Positions 35,012 through 44,874 of a DNA stretch of 64,000 nucleotides are shown piece by piece. The stretch lies in contig NZ_JACCFM010000001.1 in assembly GCF_013410665.1 (NCBI RefSeq), forward strand, positions 2,914,001 through 2,978,000. The letters are read 5' to 3'. Positions within the stretch are counted from its first letter, which is position 1. Each line of letters opens with the position of its first letter. The notes beneath the pieces are model-generated. The model worked only from the letters and a program-made list of their open reading frames with translations, made no database searches and was not told the origin of the DNA. The DNA is from Leifsonia psychrotolerans (lineage in GTDB: Bacteria > Actinomycetota > Actinomycetes > Actinomycetales > Microbacteriaceae). The translations under genes were made by a program, and so were the position numbers.

Positions 35012-35911
35012 ATGACTGCGGCGGTCGAACTGGGCCTGCTTTACGCGACGATGGCCCTGGGCGTCTATTTGACGTTCAAGGTGCTCAACTTTCCCGACCT
35101 CACGGTCGACGGAAGCTTCACCACCGGGGCGGCCGTCGCAGCCAAACTCATCATTGACGGCGTTCCGGCCATCTGGGCCACCCTCGCGGGGGCAGCGGCC
35201 GGAGCGATCGCGGGGGTCGTCACGGGCCTGCTCTATACGAAGGGGAAGATCGACGGCCTGCTGGCCGGCATCCTCACGATGATCGCGCTGTATTCGATCA
35301 ACCTGCGGATCATGGGTAAATCGAATCTCCCGCTTCTGCGGGAGGAAACCCTGTTCACCCCGCTGCGTGACGCAGGGCTGATGGGCTCGATCTCGAGCAT
35401 CCTGATCTTCGCCGGCATCGCCGTGGTGATCAAGCTGATCATCGACTGGTTCCTGCACACCGACCTGGGCCTGTCGATTCAAGCCACAGGCAACAACGCG
35501 CAGATGATCCGCAGCTTTGGCGTCAACACGGATCGCACCACGATTCTGACGCTCGCGATCTCGAACGGCCTCGTCGCCCTCTGCGGTGGCCTCATCGCGC
35601 AGTACCAGGGCTTCGCCGACGTCGGAATGGGCATCGGCCTGATCCTGATCGGTCTCGCCTCGGTGATCGTCGGCCAGGCCGTCTTCGGCAGCCGCACGAT
35701 CTTCATTGCGACGACCGCGGTGATTCTGGGCGCCATCATCTACCGCGTGGTGATTTTCCTCGCCTTGGGCGCGGGCCTGAACCCGAACGACATGAAGCTC
35801 ATCTCGGCGGTGCTCGTCGTGGCCGCGCTCTTGCTGCCGCGCTGGGGGTTCCTGAAGAAGGTTCCGACCCTGCGGCAACTCACCTCCCGCACCATAGTGA
35901 AGGCAGGTTAG
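35012..35911 (+). CDS. ABC transporter permease (branched-chain/TrpY-like)
   Basis: A 299-residue protein with about eight hydrophobic segments of the BPD_transp_2 type. It opens LGLLYATMALGVYLTFKVLNFPDLTVDGSF (split here), the characteristic beginning of the permeases paired with DUF534 binding proteins, and has GLSIQATGNNAQMIRSFGVN in the cytoplasmic loop. GAAGAAGGA site before the ATG; 39 bp after the lipoprotein gene and 5 bp before the ATPase gene, so one operon. Confidence 0.92.
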   Translation: MTAAVELGLLYATMALGVYLTFKVLNFPDLTVDGSFTTGAAVAAKLIIDGVPAIWATLAGAAAGAIAGVVTGLLYTKGKIDGLLAGILTMIALYSINLRIMGKSNLPLLREETLFTPLRDAGLMGSISSILIFAGIAVVIKLIIDWFLHTDLGLSIQATGNNAQMIRSFGVNTDRTTILTLAISNGLVALCGGLIAQYQGFADVGMGIGLILIGLASVIVGQAVFGSRTIFIATTAVILGAIIYRVVIFLALGAGLNPNDMKLISAVLVVAALLLPRWGFLKKVPTLRQLTSRTIVKAG

Positions 35912-35916
35912 TCGAC

Positions 35917-36708
35917 ATGCTGAGAATCGAACACATCACCAAGACGTTCTTCCCGGGCACGGTCAACGAACGCATCGCCCTGAACAACGTCTCGCTGCAC
36001 CTGGCACCCGGCGATTTCGTCACGGTGATCGGCAGCAACGGTGCAGGCAAGTCAACACTGCTGAACGCCATTGCCGGAAAGCTCACTCCCGAGACCGGAA
36101 CGATCTCGATCGCCGGCAAGAACGTCAGCAAGCTGCGCGACTACGGCCGCGCTACCTACATCGGCCGAGTGTTCCAGGATCCGATGGCCGGCACGTCGCC
36201 CGACCTCACGATCGAGCAGAACCTGGCCATCGCACTGCGTCGCGGCGCCCCGCGGGGTCTCTCCCAGGCCGTGACCAAGAAGCGTCGCGCGCTCTTCGCC
36301 GAGGAACTGCTGGCGCTTGAGCTGGGTCTCGAGAAGCGCCTCAAGGCGAAGGTCGGCCTGCTCTCCGGCGGCCAACGCCAGGCGCTCTCTCTGCTCATGG
36401 CCACCTTCACGCAGCCGCGCATCCTGCTGCTCGACGAGCACACCGCCGCGCTCGATCCCCAGCGAGCCGAGCTGGTCACGCGCCTGACCAAGAACATCGT
36501 CGAGAAAGATCGTCTGACGACGCTGATGGTCACGCACAACATGGAACAGGCGCTGCGCGTGGGCAACCGGCTCATCATGATGCACGACGGTCACATCATC
36601 TTCGACGCCGACGAGGCCCAGAAGCGCACGCTGACCGTCAAGGATCTGCTCGCCGAGTTCGAGAAGATCAAGGGCGCGGTTCTCGACGACCGCACGCTGC
36701 TGGTCTAA
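35917..36708 (+). CDS. ABC transporter ATP-binding protein (TrpZ-like)
   Basis: A 263-residue ATPase with Walker A GSNGAGKSTLLNAIAG, signature LLSGGQRQALSLLMA, Walker B ILLLDEHTAALDP and H-loop VTHNMEQAL. The conserved Q-loop region is VFQDPMAGTSPDLTIEQNL. It energises the importer encoded by the two genes before it. A strong terminator ends the operon. Confidence 0.94.
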   Translation: MLRIEHITKTFFPGTVNERIALNNVSLHLAPGDFVTVIGSNGAGKSTLLNAIAGKLTPETGTISIAGKNVSKLRDYGRATYIGRVFQDPMAGTSPDLTIEQNLAIALRRGAPRGLSQAVTKKRRALFAEELLALELGLEKRLKAKVGLLSGGQRQALSLLMATFTQPRILLLDEHTAALDPQRAELVTRLTKNIVEKDRLTTLMVTHNMEQALRVGNRLIMMHDGHIIFDADEAQKRTLTVKDLLAEFEKIKGAVLDDRTLLV

Positions 36709-36733
36709 ATCGCACGCTTTCGCTCGCACGCTG

Positions 36734-36776
36734 AAAACGGATGCCGCCCCACTGTTTGTGGGGCGGTATCCGTTTT
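36734..36776 (+). terminator. Strong intrinsic terminator after the importer operon
   Basis: A 19-bp stem AAAACGGATGCCGCCCCAC with loop TGTTT and one mismatched pair, flanked by A and T runs so it works on either strand. The stem contains the genome-typical GGATGC word. Confidence 0.92.
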
Positions 36777-36877
36777 ATGGAACGCAGGGGTCTGAATTGG
36801 ACAACGATCCTCGCCACAGGCCACACTCGAATACACCGGTGACGACGTCGCCAGAATCACTCGACAGGAATTCCCAG

Positions 36878-37090
36878 ATGACGAACGAGAGACCGACAGC
36901 TCGTCGGCCCAGCGACCCGCCGATTCCCACCGACACCGCACCGCCCGCCGAGACGGTGGAGCCGGCACACGTCTGGAGTGTGCGACGCCGTTGGCTGCTC
37001 GCTTTGGCCATCATGCTCCCGGTCACGATCACGCTAGCCGTGCTGGCCGTCTACGCCCCTGCCGCGTTCGACTTTTTGACCGGCCGATAG
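36878..37090 (+). CDS. Small single-pass membrane protein
   Basis: A 70-residue protein from the ATG at 36878, preceded by AGGAA about 8 bases upstream. The N-terminal 40 residues are Pro/Thr/Arg-rich and disordered; the rest is one membrane helix (WLLALAIMLPVTITLAVLAVYA) with a short exit (FDFLTGR). A longer frame from 36758 would start inside the terminator and is rejected. No family recognised; small actinobacterial proteins of this shape are common near tRNA-synthetase genes, but no function is known. Confidence 0.6.
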   Translation: MTNERPTARRPSDPPIPTDTAPPAETVEPAHVWSVRRRWLLALAIMLPVTITLAVLAVYAPAAFDFLTGR

Positions 37091-37168
37091 CCCGCACCAC
37101 GACTCGCTGGTCGAGAAGCGGATGTCACGACTGAGGGCGCACACATCACACCGAGAGTCGCCGTTTCT

Positions 37169-37221
37169 GCCGAGTGACCCCGTTACAGCGGAGATTCTGG
37201 GCAGGAACGGGGACACTCGGC
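37169..37221. repeat. PAL-C palindrome, 16-bp stem with one mismatch
   Basis: GCCGAGTGACCCCGTT (37169-37184) is inverted at 37206-37221 apart from one central A-A pair. It lies between convergent genes (small membrane protein and glyS) and could be a two-way terminator. Its right end runs directly into a 10-bp tandem repeat. Confidence 0.85.
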
Positions 37222-37274
37222 GCGGGTCGGGCGCGTGAGGCGCGGGTCGGCGCGGGTGGGCGCGGGTCGGCGCG

Positions 37275-37280
<6 letters not shown>
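37221..37280 (+). repeat. 10-bp tandem repeat CGCGGGTCGG, six imperfect units
   Basis: Units start at 37221, 37231, 37241, 37251, 37261 and 37271; the third and fifth are identical to the first, and the last contains the glyS stop codon (TAA at 37277-37275). The array abuts PAL-C with no gap. Confidence 0.8.
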
Positions 37281-38660
<1,380 letters not shown>

Positions 38661-38753
38661 GGTGGCTCCAATGGTCGAGGTCGGGCGAAAGCCCGGAAAT
38701 GGGTGATGACCTATTTTAGCCAACCTGAATGGGACCGACGGACAGCCCGTATC

Positions 38754-38840
38754 TGTCCCCGGATTCGGACATTCCCCGGTTTCCCGGCGCGTCACGCTGG
38801 GGCGCGCGGCGTGTTGCTCGGGGATCCGAATCCGGGGACA
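38754..38840. repeat. PAL-B copy 1: palindromic element with 16-bp perfect stem
   Basis: TGTCCCCGGATTCGGA (38754-38769) is perfectly inverted at 38825-38840; inside, CCCCG and CGGGG can extend the stem with a bulge. It lies in the divergent region between glyS and the NUDIX gene. A related copy is at 48471-48558. Confidence 0.9.
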
Positions 38841-38874
38841 CGAATCACGCCGCGGCATCCGCTTGAATAGACGG

Positions 38875-39288
38875 ATGAGTTCTCCCGCACTTCCCGACAT
38901 TCTGGTGGCGGCCATCGCCCTCGTGCGCGACCGCCGGGTGCTGATGGTGACGGCTCGCGGGCGCGATGTCTTTTTCATGCCCGGCGGCAAGATCGACCCG
39001 GGCGAGACGCCCGTGCAGGCCGCGGCGCGTGAGGCATTCGAAGAGGTCATGCTGCGCCTCGACCCCGACGAGCTCACCGAGCTCTTCACCGTTGCGGTGC
39101 AGGCGCACGGCGAACCCGACGGGCGTCTGGTGCGCATGGTCGTCTTCGGCGCCGAAACGGATGCCGCGCCCGAAGCGTCGGCCGAGGTCAGCGCGCTGCA
39201 CTGGGCCAACTCCGCGGACCTCTCCCGTTGCCCGCCGGCGGGCGCCGAAGTGCTGCAGAACCTCGCTGCCCTCGGCCTGATCGACTAG
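38875..39288 (+). CDS. NUDIX hydrolase
   Basis: A 137-residue protein. The Nudix box is [22 protein letters not shown], starting near residue 41 (written here without its end, MLRL): the conserved G(x5)E(x7)RExxEE core is intact, but the late Gly of the usual pattern (EExG) is Met. Catalytic Glu residues are present, so activity on a nucleoside diphosphate derivative is likely. The ATG at 38875 is preferred to a TTG/ATT-type start four codons earlier. The region after its stop (39289-39575) has no gene, only the GGTCGAGCCC-type repeat. Confidence 0.87.
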   Translation: MSSPALPDILVAAIALVRDRRVLMVTARGRDVFFMPGGKIDPGETPVQAAAREAFEEVMLRLDPDELTELFTVAVQAHGEPDGRLVRMVVFGAETDAAPEASAEVSALHWANSADLSRCPPAGAEVLQNLAALGLID

Positions 39289-39346
39289 ATTCGCCGCTCA
39301 GTCGCACCTGGTCAGGCCCGTCGATGCCGATCTCGAGACCCGTCAC

Positions 39347-39545
39347 GGGGTCTCGACAAGCTCGACCAGCGTTCGTTGGTCGAGCCCGTCGAGACCCGGG
39401 GCCACCCCGTTGGTCGAGCCCGTCGAGACCCGGGACCACCCCGTTGGTCGAGCCCGTCGAGACCCGGGACCACCCCGTTGGTCGAGCCCGTCGAGACCCG
39501 GGACCACCCCGTTGGTCGAGCCCGTCGAGACCCTGGGCCGCACCC
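39347..39545 (+). repeat. 34-bp tandem repeat, five copies, led by an inverted copy
   Basis: The unit TTGGTCGAGCCCGTCGAG + ACCCGGGACCACCCCG starts at 39376, 39410, 39444, 39478 and 39512. An inverted copy (GGGGTCTCGACAAGCTCGACC, from 39347; first 20 bases shown in part) lies just before, giving a hairpin to about 39402. There are no unique spacers, so it is not a CRISPR array. Confidence 0.92.
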
Positions 39546-39575
39546 CGCCGGTCGAGACCCGGTGCCGCACCCGAG

Positions 39576-40484
39576 CTAGTGCACGTACTCCAGAAGGTCG
39601 AGGCCGACCTGGCGCATGCCGTCGAGCACGGCCAGCCGCGCGATGATGCCGGTGTCGGCAAATGACATCGACACCGAGTAGGTGACGCCCGCCCGGGGCC
39701 CCCGCAGGATGCCGACCTCGCTGCGCACTCCAGAATCCGAACCGGTCTTGTTCACCAGCAGCAGACCGTGGTCGGCGAAGCGGTGAGCGTGCGGATCCAG
39801 GCCAAACGCACTGGCCACCATCGACTGGTCGGAGTTGAGTGACAGCCAGCCGAGCACGCGCTCGCTCACGTCGGCATCCACGATCTCGCCACGCGCCAGG
39901 GCGGTGAACAGCCAGGTGAGTTCTTTGGCGCAGCCGAGCGAGAACTGGGGGGCGTCATCGGGGCCGCGCTGATCGCGCACCAGATCGAGCAGGGCCGAGC
40001 GGGTCAGGCCGAGCTGGTCGACGCGGGCACGCACCGCATCGAGTCCCACCGCCCGAATGAGCACGTTCGTGGCCAGATTGTCATTGGTGGCGCCGACGAG
40101 TGCGGCCAGGTCGGCGACCGGCAGCGACGGCGCCTGCAGGTGCTGCCACACGCCGGTGCCGGCGACCGAGTCGTCGGCGGTGCGATCGAGCAGGGTGTAC
40201 ATACCAAAATCGGCGTCGCGCAGCTTCGCGGCAACCTCGATCAACAGCAGCACCGTGCCGATGCCAGCCGTCGGCATGACGACGTGGTCGTCGACCGAGA
40301 ACAGTTCACGCCCCGACACGAGATCGACGGCACGGGCAGATACCTGCACGCCGTTCAGGGCCAGTTCACCGAGCGAGTGGAACCCGCGGGAGAACTTCTC
40401 GTGGCTTTCGGCACCGCCGTGCTTACCCCGTCGCTCGGCCGAATGCCGAGAACGGCGGTCGGATTCCTGGGCTGGCGTAGCCAT
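39576..40484 (-). CDS. Class A beta-lactamase-fold protein with degenerate active site
   Basis: A 302-residue Beta-lactamase2-type protein. The KTG motif (VNKTGSDSGVRSEVG) and a candidate second motif (GATNDNLATN) are present. At the position of the nucleophile SxxK, however, the sequence reads PTAGIGTVLLL, so the catalytic Ser and Lys both appear to be missing. There is no signal peptide or lipobox, unlike true secreted beta-lactamases. It may be a non-catalytic binding or regulatory relative; the alignment of the first motif is by eye. It ends beside the 34-bp repeats and starts near PAL-A copy 3. Confidence 0.82.
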   Translation of the reverse strand: MATPAQESDRRSRHSAERRGKHGGAESHEKFSRGFHSLGELALNGVQVSARAVDLVSGRELFSVDDHVVMPTAGIGTVLLLIEVAAKLRDADFGMYTLLDRTADDSVAGTGVWQHLQAPSLPVADLAALVGATNDNLATNVLIRAVGLDAVRARVDQLGLTRSALLDLVRDQRGPDDAPQFSLGCAKELTWLFTALARGEIVDADVSERVLGWLSLNSDQSMVASAFGLDPHAHRFADHGLLLVNKTGSDSGVRSEVGILRGPRAGVTYSVSMSFADTGIIARLAVLDGMRQVGLDLLEYVH

Positions 40485-40595
40485 GTCGGCAGTCCTTCGA
40501 TTAATGGAGCGGGATTTCCCTCGATCAGACTACTTCAAGGCTCTGACAATCGTCCGATCTCTGCAGAGCTTCGTGATGCCGCACCACGTCACATC

Positions 40596-40658
40596 CCGCG
40601 AGAGTGCAGTTGTTGGGTTCTCAGCGGGCTCAGAACCCCAACAACTGCACTCTCGCGG
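40596..40658. repeat. PAL-A copy 3: perfect 20-bp stem, extended
   Basis: CCGCGAGAGTGCAGTTGTTG (40596-40615) is perfectly inverted at 40639-40658, and the stem extends inward through GGGTTCT/AGAACCCC with one bulge. It lies between two minus-strand genes. It differs from copy 1 by GAGAGTGCAG in place of GAGTGAGCAG on both arms, so the changes are compensated. Confidence 0.92.
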
Positions 40659-40682
40659 AGAGAGAGAGAGAGAGAGAGAGAG
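40659..40682 (+). repeat. (AG)12 dinucleotide tract
   Basis: Twelve perfect AG units directly after PAL-A copy 3 and 3 bp before the M13 peptidase stop codon. Simple dinucleotide tracts of this length are unusual in a GC-rich bacterial genome. Confidence 0.95.
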
Positions 40683-40685
40683 GAA

Positions 40686-42650
40686 CTACCAGATGGTGAC
40701 GCGAGCCTCCGGGTCGAGCCAGAGCGCGTCATCCGGCGTGACACCAAACGCCTCGTAGTACGCGTCGATGTTCGAGACGATCTGATTGCAGCGGAATTCA
40801 TTCGGCGAGTGGGGGTCGATCGCCAGCAGACGGATGACTTCCTCATCACGCGCCTTCATCTGCCAGGCCTGGGCCCACGACAAGAAGAAGCGTTCGGCGG
40901 CAGTGAACCCGTCAATCACCGGCGGCTCGTCGCCCTTCAGCGAGAGCAGGTAGGCCTTCCACGCGATGGAGAGCCCACCGAGGTCGCCAATATTCTCGCC
41001 GATCGTGAGCGCGCCGTTCACGTGGTGATCCGGCACCTGCTGGGGGGCGAGGGCGTCGAACTGGGCGATCAGCGAGCTCGTGCGCTCCTCGAACGCGGCC
41101 CGGTCGGCCTCGGTCCACCAGTCGGTGAGGCGCCCGTCGCCGTCGTATTTTGACCCCTGGTCATCGAAGCCGTGGCCAATCTCGTGCCCGATCACGGCAC
41201 CGATGGCGCCATAGTTGGCCGCGGCATCCCGGCCCTCGTCGAAGAACGGAGCCTGCAGAATCGCGGCCGGGAAGACGATCTCGTTGAAACCCGGGTTGTA
41301 GTACGCGTTGATGGTCTGCGGGGTCATGAACCACTCGTCGCGGTCGAGCGGCTTGCCGATCTTGCCCAGCTCGCGCTGGAACTCGAACTCACTCGTCGCC
41401 CGCACGTTCGCGATCAGGTCACCGGCGTCGATCGACAGGGTGCTGTAGTCACGCCACTTCACCGGGAAGCCGATCTTGGGCGTGAACTTGTCGAGCTTGT
41501 CGAGGGCACGTTCCCGGGTCTCGGCAGTCATCCAGTCGAGGTTCGTAATGCTCTCGCGGTAGGCCTCGACCAGGTAGCCGACGAGCACATCCATGCTCTC
41601 CTTCGCGGACGGCTTGAAGTGACGCTCCACGTAGATCCGGCCGACGGCTTCACCGAGCGCGCCCTCGACGAGCGAGACGCCCCGCTTCCACCGGTCGCGA
41701 ATCTGCGGGGTTCCGGTGAGGGTGCGACCGTAGAAGTCGAAGTTTGCCGCGACGAAATCACTCGACAGATAGGCCGCGGATGCCCGGATAATCTGCCAGC
41801 GCAACCAATCTTTCCATCCCTCGAGACGGGGCTCGGTGAGGGTTTCGGCGAGCCCGCTGATGAAGCTCGGCTCCCGCACGACCACCTCCGCGAACGCACC
41901 GGCCGGGGCGTCGAGCCCGGTCAGCCAGAGGTCGAGGTCGGCGCCGGCAGCGAGCGCCGACACCTGGTCCCAGGTGCGCAAGTTGTAGGTTTTCTCGCTG
42001 TCGCGCGTGGCGACGTTGTCCCAGTGATAGCCGGCCAACGTCGTTTCGAGATCGAACACCCGGTCGGCGTGCTCGGCGGCATCCGTGAACCCGGCCAGAC
42101 CGAACATCGTCGTCAGAAACTCGCGGTAGGCGTCCCGCACCGAGGCGAACTTCTCGTCGCGGTAGTAGGACTCGTCGGGCAGGCCGAGCCCGCTCTGCGT
42201 CACGAAGATCAAGTAGCGCTCGGGATCCCCCGGGTCGTTGTCGACGTAGAGCCCGAACGCACCGGGCACGCCGGAACGCTCAAGACGTCCAAGCGTGCTG
42301 AGAAAGTCGGGAATCGAACGGATGCCGTCGACGGTCGCCAGGTCGGCGGCGAGCGGCGTCGCGCCGAGCTGCTCGATGCGGTCCTCGTCGATGAAGCTGG
42401 CGTAGAGGTCGCCGAACTTGCGTTCCTCGGTGCCGGCCGGCGCCGACTGCGCCTCAAGAATGATCTCTTGTACCGCCTTCTCGGCGCCCTCGGCGAGCAG
42501 ATAGAACGAGCCCCATCTGGCCTTGTCAGCCGGAATGTCGCTGCGTTCAATCCATTTGCCGTTGACGTGGCGGAACAGGTCGTCGTGCGGGCGGATGGCG
42601 GTGTCGAGTTCCGCCCTGTCGATACCGGATGCGAGGGAAGCGTCAGTCAT
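40686..42650 (-). CDS. M13 family metallopeptidase (PepO/neprilysin-like)
   Basis: A 654-residue zinc peptidase. The zinc site is VIGHEIGHGFDDQG with H489, E490 and H493; the substrate-binding NAYYNPGFNEIVFPAAIL and the late ENIGDLGGLSIAWKA (third ligand Glu) and CNQIVSNIDAYYEAFG segments are also present. The N-terminus has DDLFRHVNGKWI, typical of the family, and no signal peptide, so the enzyme is cytoplasmic as is usual for actinobacterial members. It should cut short peptides. ATG start; PAL-A3 and the AG tract lie just after the stop. Confidence 0.95.
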   Translation of the reverse strand: MTDASLASGIDRAELDTAIRPHDDLFRHVNGKWIERSDIPADKARWGSFYLLAEGAEKAVQEIILEAQSAPAGTEERKFGDLYASFIDEDRIEQLGATPLAADLATVDGIRSIPDFLSTLGRLERSGVPGAFGLYVDNDPGDPERYLIFVTQSGLGLPDESYYRDEKFASVRDAYREFLTTMFGLAGFTDAAEHADRVFDLETTLAGYHWDNVATRDSEKTYNLRTWDQVSALAAGADLDLWLTGLDAPAGAFAEVVVREPSFISGLAETLTEPRLEGWKDWLRWQIIRASAAYLSSDFVAANFDFYGRTLTGTPQIRDRWKRGVSLVEGALGEAVGRIYVERHFKPSAKESMDVLVGYLVEAYRESITNLDWMTAETRERALDKLDKFTPKIGFPVKWRDYSTLSIDAGDLIANVRATSEFEFQRELGKIGKPLDRDEWFMTPQTINAYYNPGFNEIVFPAAILQAPFFDEGRDAAANYGAIGAVIGHEIGHGFDDQGSKYDGDGRLTDWWTEADRAAFEERTSSLIAQFDALAPQQVPDHHVNGALTIGENIGDLGGLSIAWKAYLLSLKGDEPPVIDGFTAAERFFLSWAQAWQMKARDEEVIRLLAIDPHSPNEFRCNQIVSNIDAYYEAFGVTPDDALWLDPEARVTIW

Positions 42651-42698
42651 GAACCCACCCTATGCGGTGGGTGGGCTCACGCGTTCTTCTTGTGGTTG

Positions 42699-44048
42699 CT
42701 ACTCGTCGTAGTAGTGGGAATCGGAGTCGAATGTGATCGTCGGCTCAGGTCCGGACAGGTCGACTACTCCGCTGAAGCTGAACTCTTGCGTGGACGTTTC
42801 CGGTGACGGGTTGAAGACTCCGGCCGTGTAGCGAGCAGTGGCCACACCCCATTCGATGTTCGAGAAGCGAAATTCGTCGGAGCCATTCGTGTTCACGAGC
42901 TTGATCACGGGCTTCACGTCGAGTGTCCATGAGATCCCCGTGACTGACGTGGACCACGCGTAGGCGGAGAACGGGCAGCCCGCCGGTTTCAGAATCGTCG
43001 CAGCGACGCAGCTCGCGAGCCATGCATCCGTATGCTCCTGAACCGTGGCAGTCAGGGCATCGGTGGGTGCAACCGTCAGAGTCGCCGACGAAAAGATGTT
43101 GTTCGCGAAGTTGGCCTCGACGATTTCGGGCTTAACCGTCACCCATTTCAGGTCGTCGGCGGCACCGATTGTGTAGGTGCCCGGGAAGACCGGAAGCGTT
43201 ACCACTCCCCGGCTACTGCCAAATACCTTCGCCGCCAAATCGACCCCGTTCACCTGCACCTCGGCCAGCGATGACGGTACGTCGACGCTGATCGTCGGCA
43301 AATTGACCGTGTCGAGAGTCCACTCGTCGAAGACGACCGCGCTGCGCCCGGTCAGGGTGAGCGTGTAGTTCATCGGATACTTGGAGCCATTTTGATCGAT
43401 CTCGACGGCGACGGATGCCTGCTTGTCGGCTACGGCGACATCGGTGATCGTGAATCCCGTGATGCGATCTTCGGCGCCGCTCAGCACCTTGTTCGTCAGC
43501 AGTGCCCGCGCGGAGTTCGGCGCGTTGATCTCGCCCAGCGCCATCGCCCCGGCCGCGTCGCCGGCGACCACACGGGACAGATAGTTTTCAACCTTCTTTT
43601 CCGGGCTGAATGCCGACTGGTTGATCACCGACAGTGCGATCGCTGCGCCGCCGAGAAGCACGACCGCGCCGCCCAGGACTGCCGAGATGAGCAGCACACG
43701 CTTGCGCGCTTGTGGCGACATCGGCGTCGCCGTTGGCCCACCGGGTGCACCAGCGCCGCCGGGCTGACCGAGCTGGAGGTAGGCGGGCTGCGCGGGCGCC
43801 TGCTGTGCGAAGGGCTGCGACGGCGAGGCCGGCGGAGCCGGAGGTGCCGGAGGTGCCGGAGGGAGCGACACCGACGCGGGCGGTGCCGGAGGCAGCGGAG
43901 CCGACGCGGGCGGAGCCGGAGGCAGCGGAGCCGACGCGGGCGGAGCCGGAGGAAGCGGCGCAACGGCAGGGTCAAGCCGTGCCTTCCCGCACGCGGTACA
44001 GAACTTACCCGTTTGATCGTTGGCGCCGCAGTGCGTACAAGTAGTCAA
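42699..44048 (-). CDS. Zinc-ribbon, Pro/Ala-repeat, single-pass membrane protein
   Basis: About 449 residues. The N-terminal zinc ribbon CTHCGANDQTGKFCTACGKA is followed by PLPPAPPASA repeats coded by 30-bp units (about 43880-43965), a disordered Pro/Gln region, one membrane helix (VLLISAVLGGAVVLLGGAAI) at about residue 125-145, and an extracellular part with TcaA-like beta domains (NYLSRVVAGDAAGAMAL, WTLDTVNLPTISVDVPSSLAEV, PGTYTIGAADDLKWV). I place the start at the TTG 44048 because GAAGGGG lies 6 bases before it; the ATG at 44054 touches the ribosome-binding site and is less likely. Envelope stress or cell-wall binding is possible; unknown. Confidence 0.83.
   Translation of the reverse strand: MTTCTHCGANDQTGKFCTACGKARLDPAVAPLPPAPPASAPLPPAPPASAPLPPAPPASVSLPPAPPAPPAPPASPSQPFAQQAPAQPAYLQLGQPGGAGAPGGPTATPMSPQARKRVLLISAVLGGAVVLLGGAAIALSVINQSAFSPEKKVENYLSRVVAGDAAGAMALGEINAPNSARALLTNKVLSGAEDRITGFTITDVAVADKQASVAVEIDQNGSKYPMNYTLTLTGRSAVVFDEWTLDTVNLPTISVDVPSSLAEVQVNGVDLAAKVFGSSRGVVTLPVFPGTYTIGAADDLKWVTVKPEIVEANFANNIFSSATLTVAPTDALTATVQEHTDAWLASCVAATILKPAGCPFSAYAWSTSVTGISWTLDVKPVIKLVNTNGSDEFRFSNIEWGVATARYTAGVFNPSPETSTQEFSFSGVVDLSGPEPTITFDSDSHYYDE
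43876..43965 (-). repeat. In-frame 30-bp repeat in the zinc-ribbon gene
   Basis: Units GGCGGAGCCGGAGGCAGCGG + AGCCGACGCG encode PLPPAPPASA, about three to four times with few changes. Length is a multiple of three. Confidence 0.85.
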
Positions 44049-44303
44049 GATCATCCCCTTCTCAAGGCACGACCGTCTTCGCCCCCCGGGTTCACCATAG
44101 TGGGCGAACTCAATCGGCCGACAACGTTCGCGCTCCCTCGCTCTCAGCGATCACAGGTCCGGCCGCGGGCCCGACCACGGGTCCGGCCACAGACCCGTCC
44201 GAGCGCCCGACCTCCGGGCAACCACGTTTCGTCGCATCTCACAACGGGATTCACGGCATACCCCCGCCCGATTCACCCGCCTGTGTGCTTGGATTGCATC
44301 ATC

Positions 44304-44705
44304 ATGAACACCGTCCTGAATGTCATTTGGCTGGTGCTTTCGGGCTTCTGGCTGTTTCTGAGCTACCTGCTCGCCGGAATCATCTGCTGCATCCTGATTG
44401 TGACGATTCCGTTCGGAATCGCCTCCTTCCGCATCGGCGTCTACGCACTCTGGCCGTTCGGCCGCCGCGTTGTCAGCAAGCCGGATGCGGGCGTTTTCTC
44501 GTTCCTCGGCAATGTCATCTGGGTGCTCGTGGCCGGGATCTGGATTGCGATCGAGCACATCGTGAGCGGCATTGCGTTGTGCATCACCATCATCGGCATC
44601 CCGCTCGGCATCGCGAACTTCAAGATGGTGCCCATCGCGCTGATGCCGCTGGGCAAGGAAATCGTCGACGCAAACGACTCGCGGGCGCTCTCATACTCGC
44701 GCTGA
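44304..44705 (+). CDS. YccF domain-containing membrane protein
   Basis: A 133-residue protein made of two YccF repeats: WLVLSGFWLFLSYLLAGIIC...TIPFGIASFRIGVYALWPFGR and WVLVAGIWIAIEHIVSGIAL...GIPLGIANFKMVPIALMPLGK. Four to six helices are predicted. The internal duplication is characteristic of the family; the function is unknown (inner-membrane protein). The ATG at 44304 begins the first repeat exactly; an open frame far upstream (from 43392) is antisense to the zinc-ribbon gene and is rejected. Confidence 0.92.
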   Translation: MNTVLNVIWLVLSGFWLFLSYLLAGIICCILIVTIPFGIASFRIGVYALWPFGRRVVSKPDAGVFSFLGNVIWVLVAGIWIAIEHIVSGIALCITIIGIPLGIANFKMVPIALMPLGKEIVDANDSRALSYSR

Positions 44706-44874
44706 GCGGTGGCCGACTGCGTTTTTGCCCCCGCAGCAGCAGCAGCAGTGACAGCCCGTCGGGTCTCTGACCGTGACCACACCGCCCCGAAACTAGACTC
44801 GACGCATCAGTATTCTTCGCCGCGCCCCCCTGGATCATGAGATCCTGCGGCTCGCCGTTCCCGCTCTGGGCGCG

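Noticed and set aside
38661..39209. Upstream extension of the glyS frame
   Set aside because: It runs antisense through the NUDIX gene and PAL-B1; the GTG at 38660 has a ribosome-binding site and the conserved start.
39347..39545. Possible CRISPR array (34-bp regular repeats)
   Set aside because: Copies are directly adjacent with no unique spacers and no cas genes are near.
41172..42806. A 544-residue open frame on the + strand
   Set aside because: Antisense to the M13 peptidase, which has the HEIGH site and full-length similarity.
43392..44303. Long upstream extension of the YccF frame
   Set aside because: It is antisense to the zinc-ribbon gene; the first YccF helix begins at the ATG 44304.
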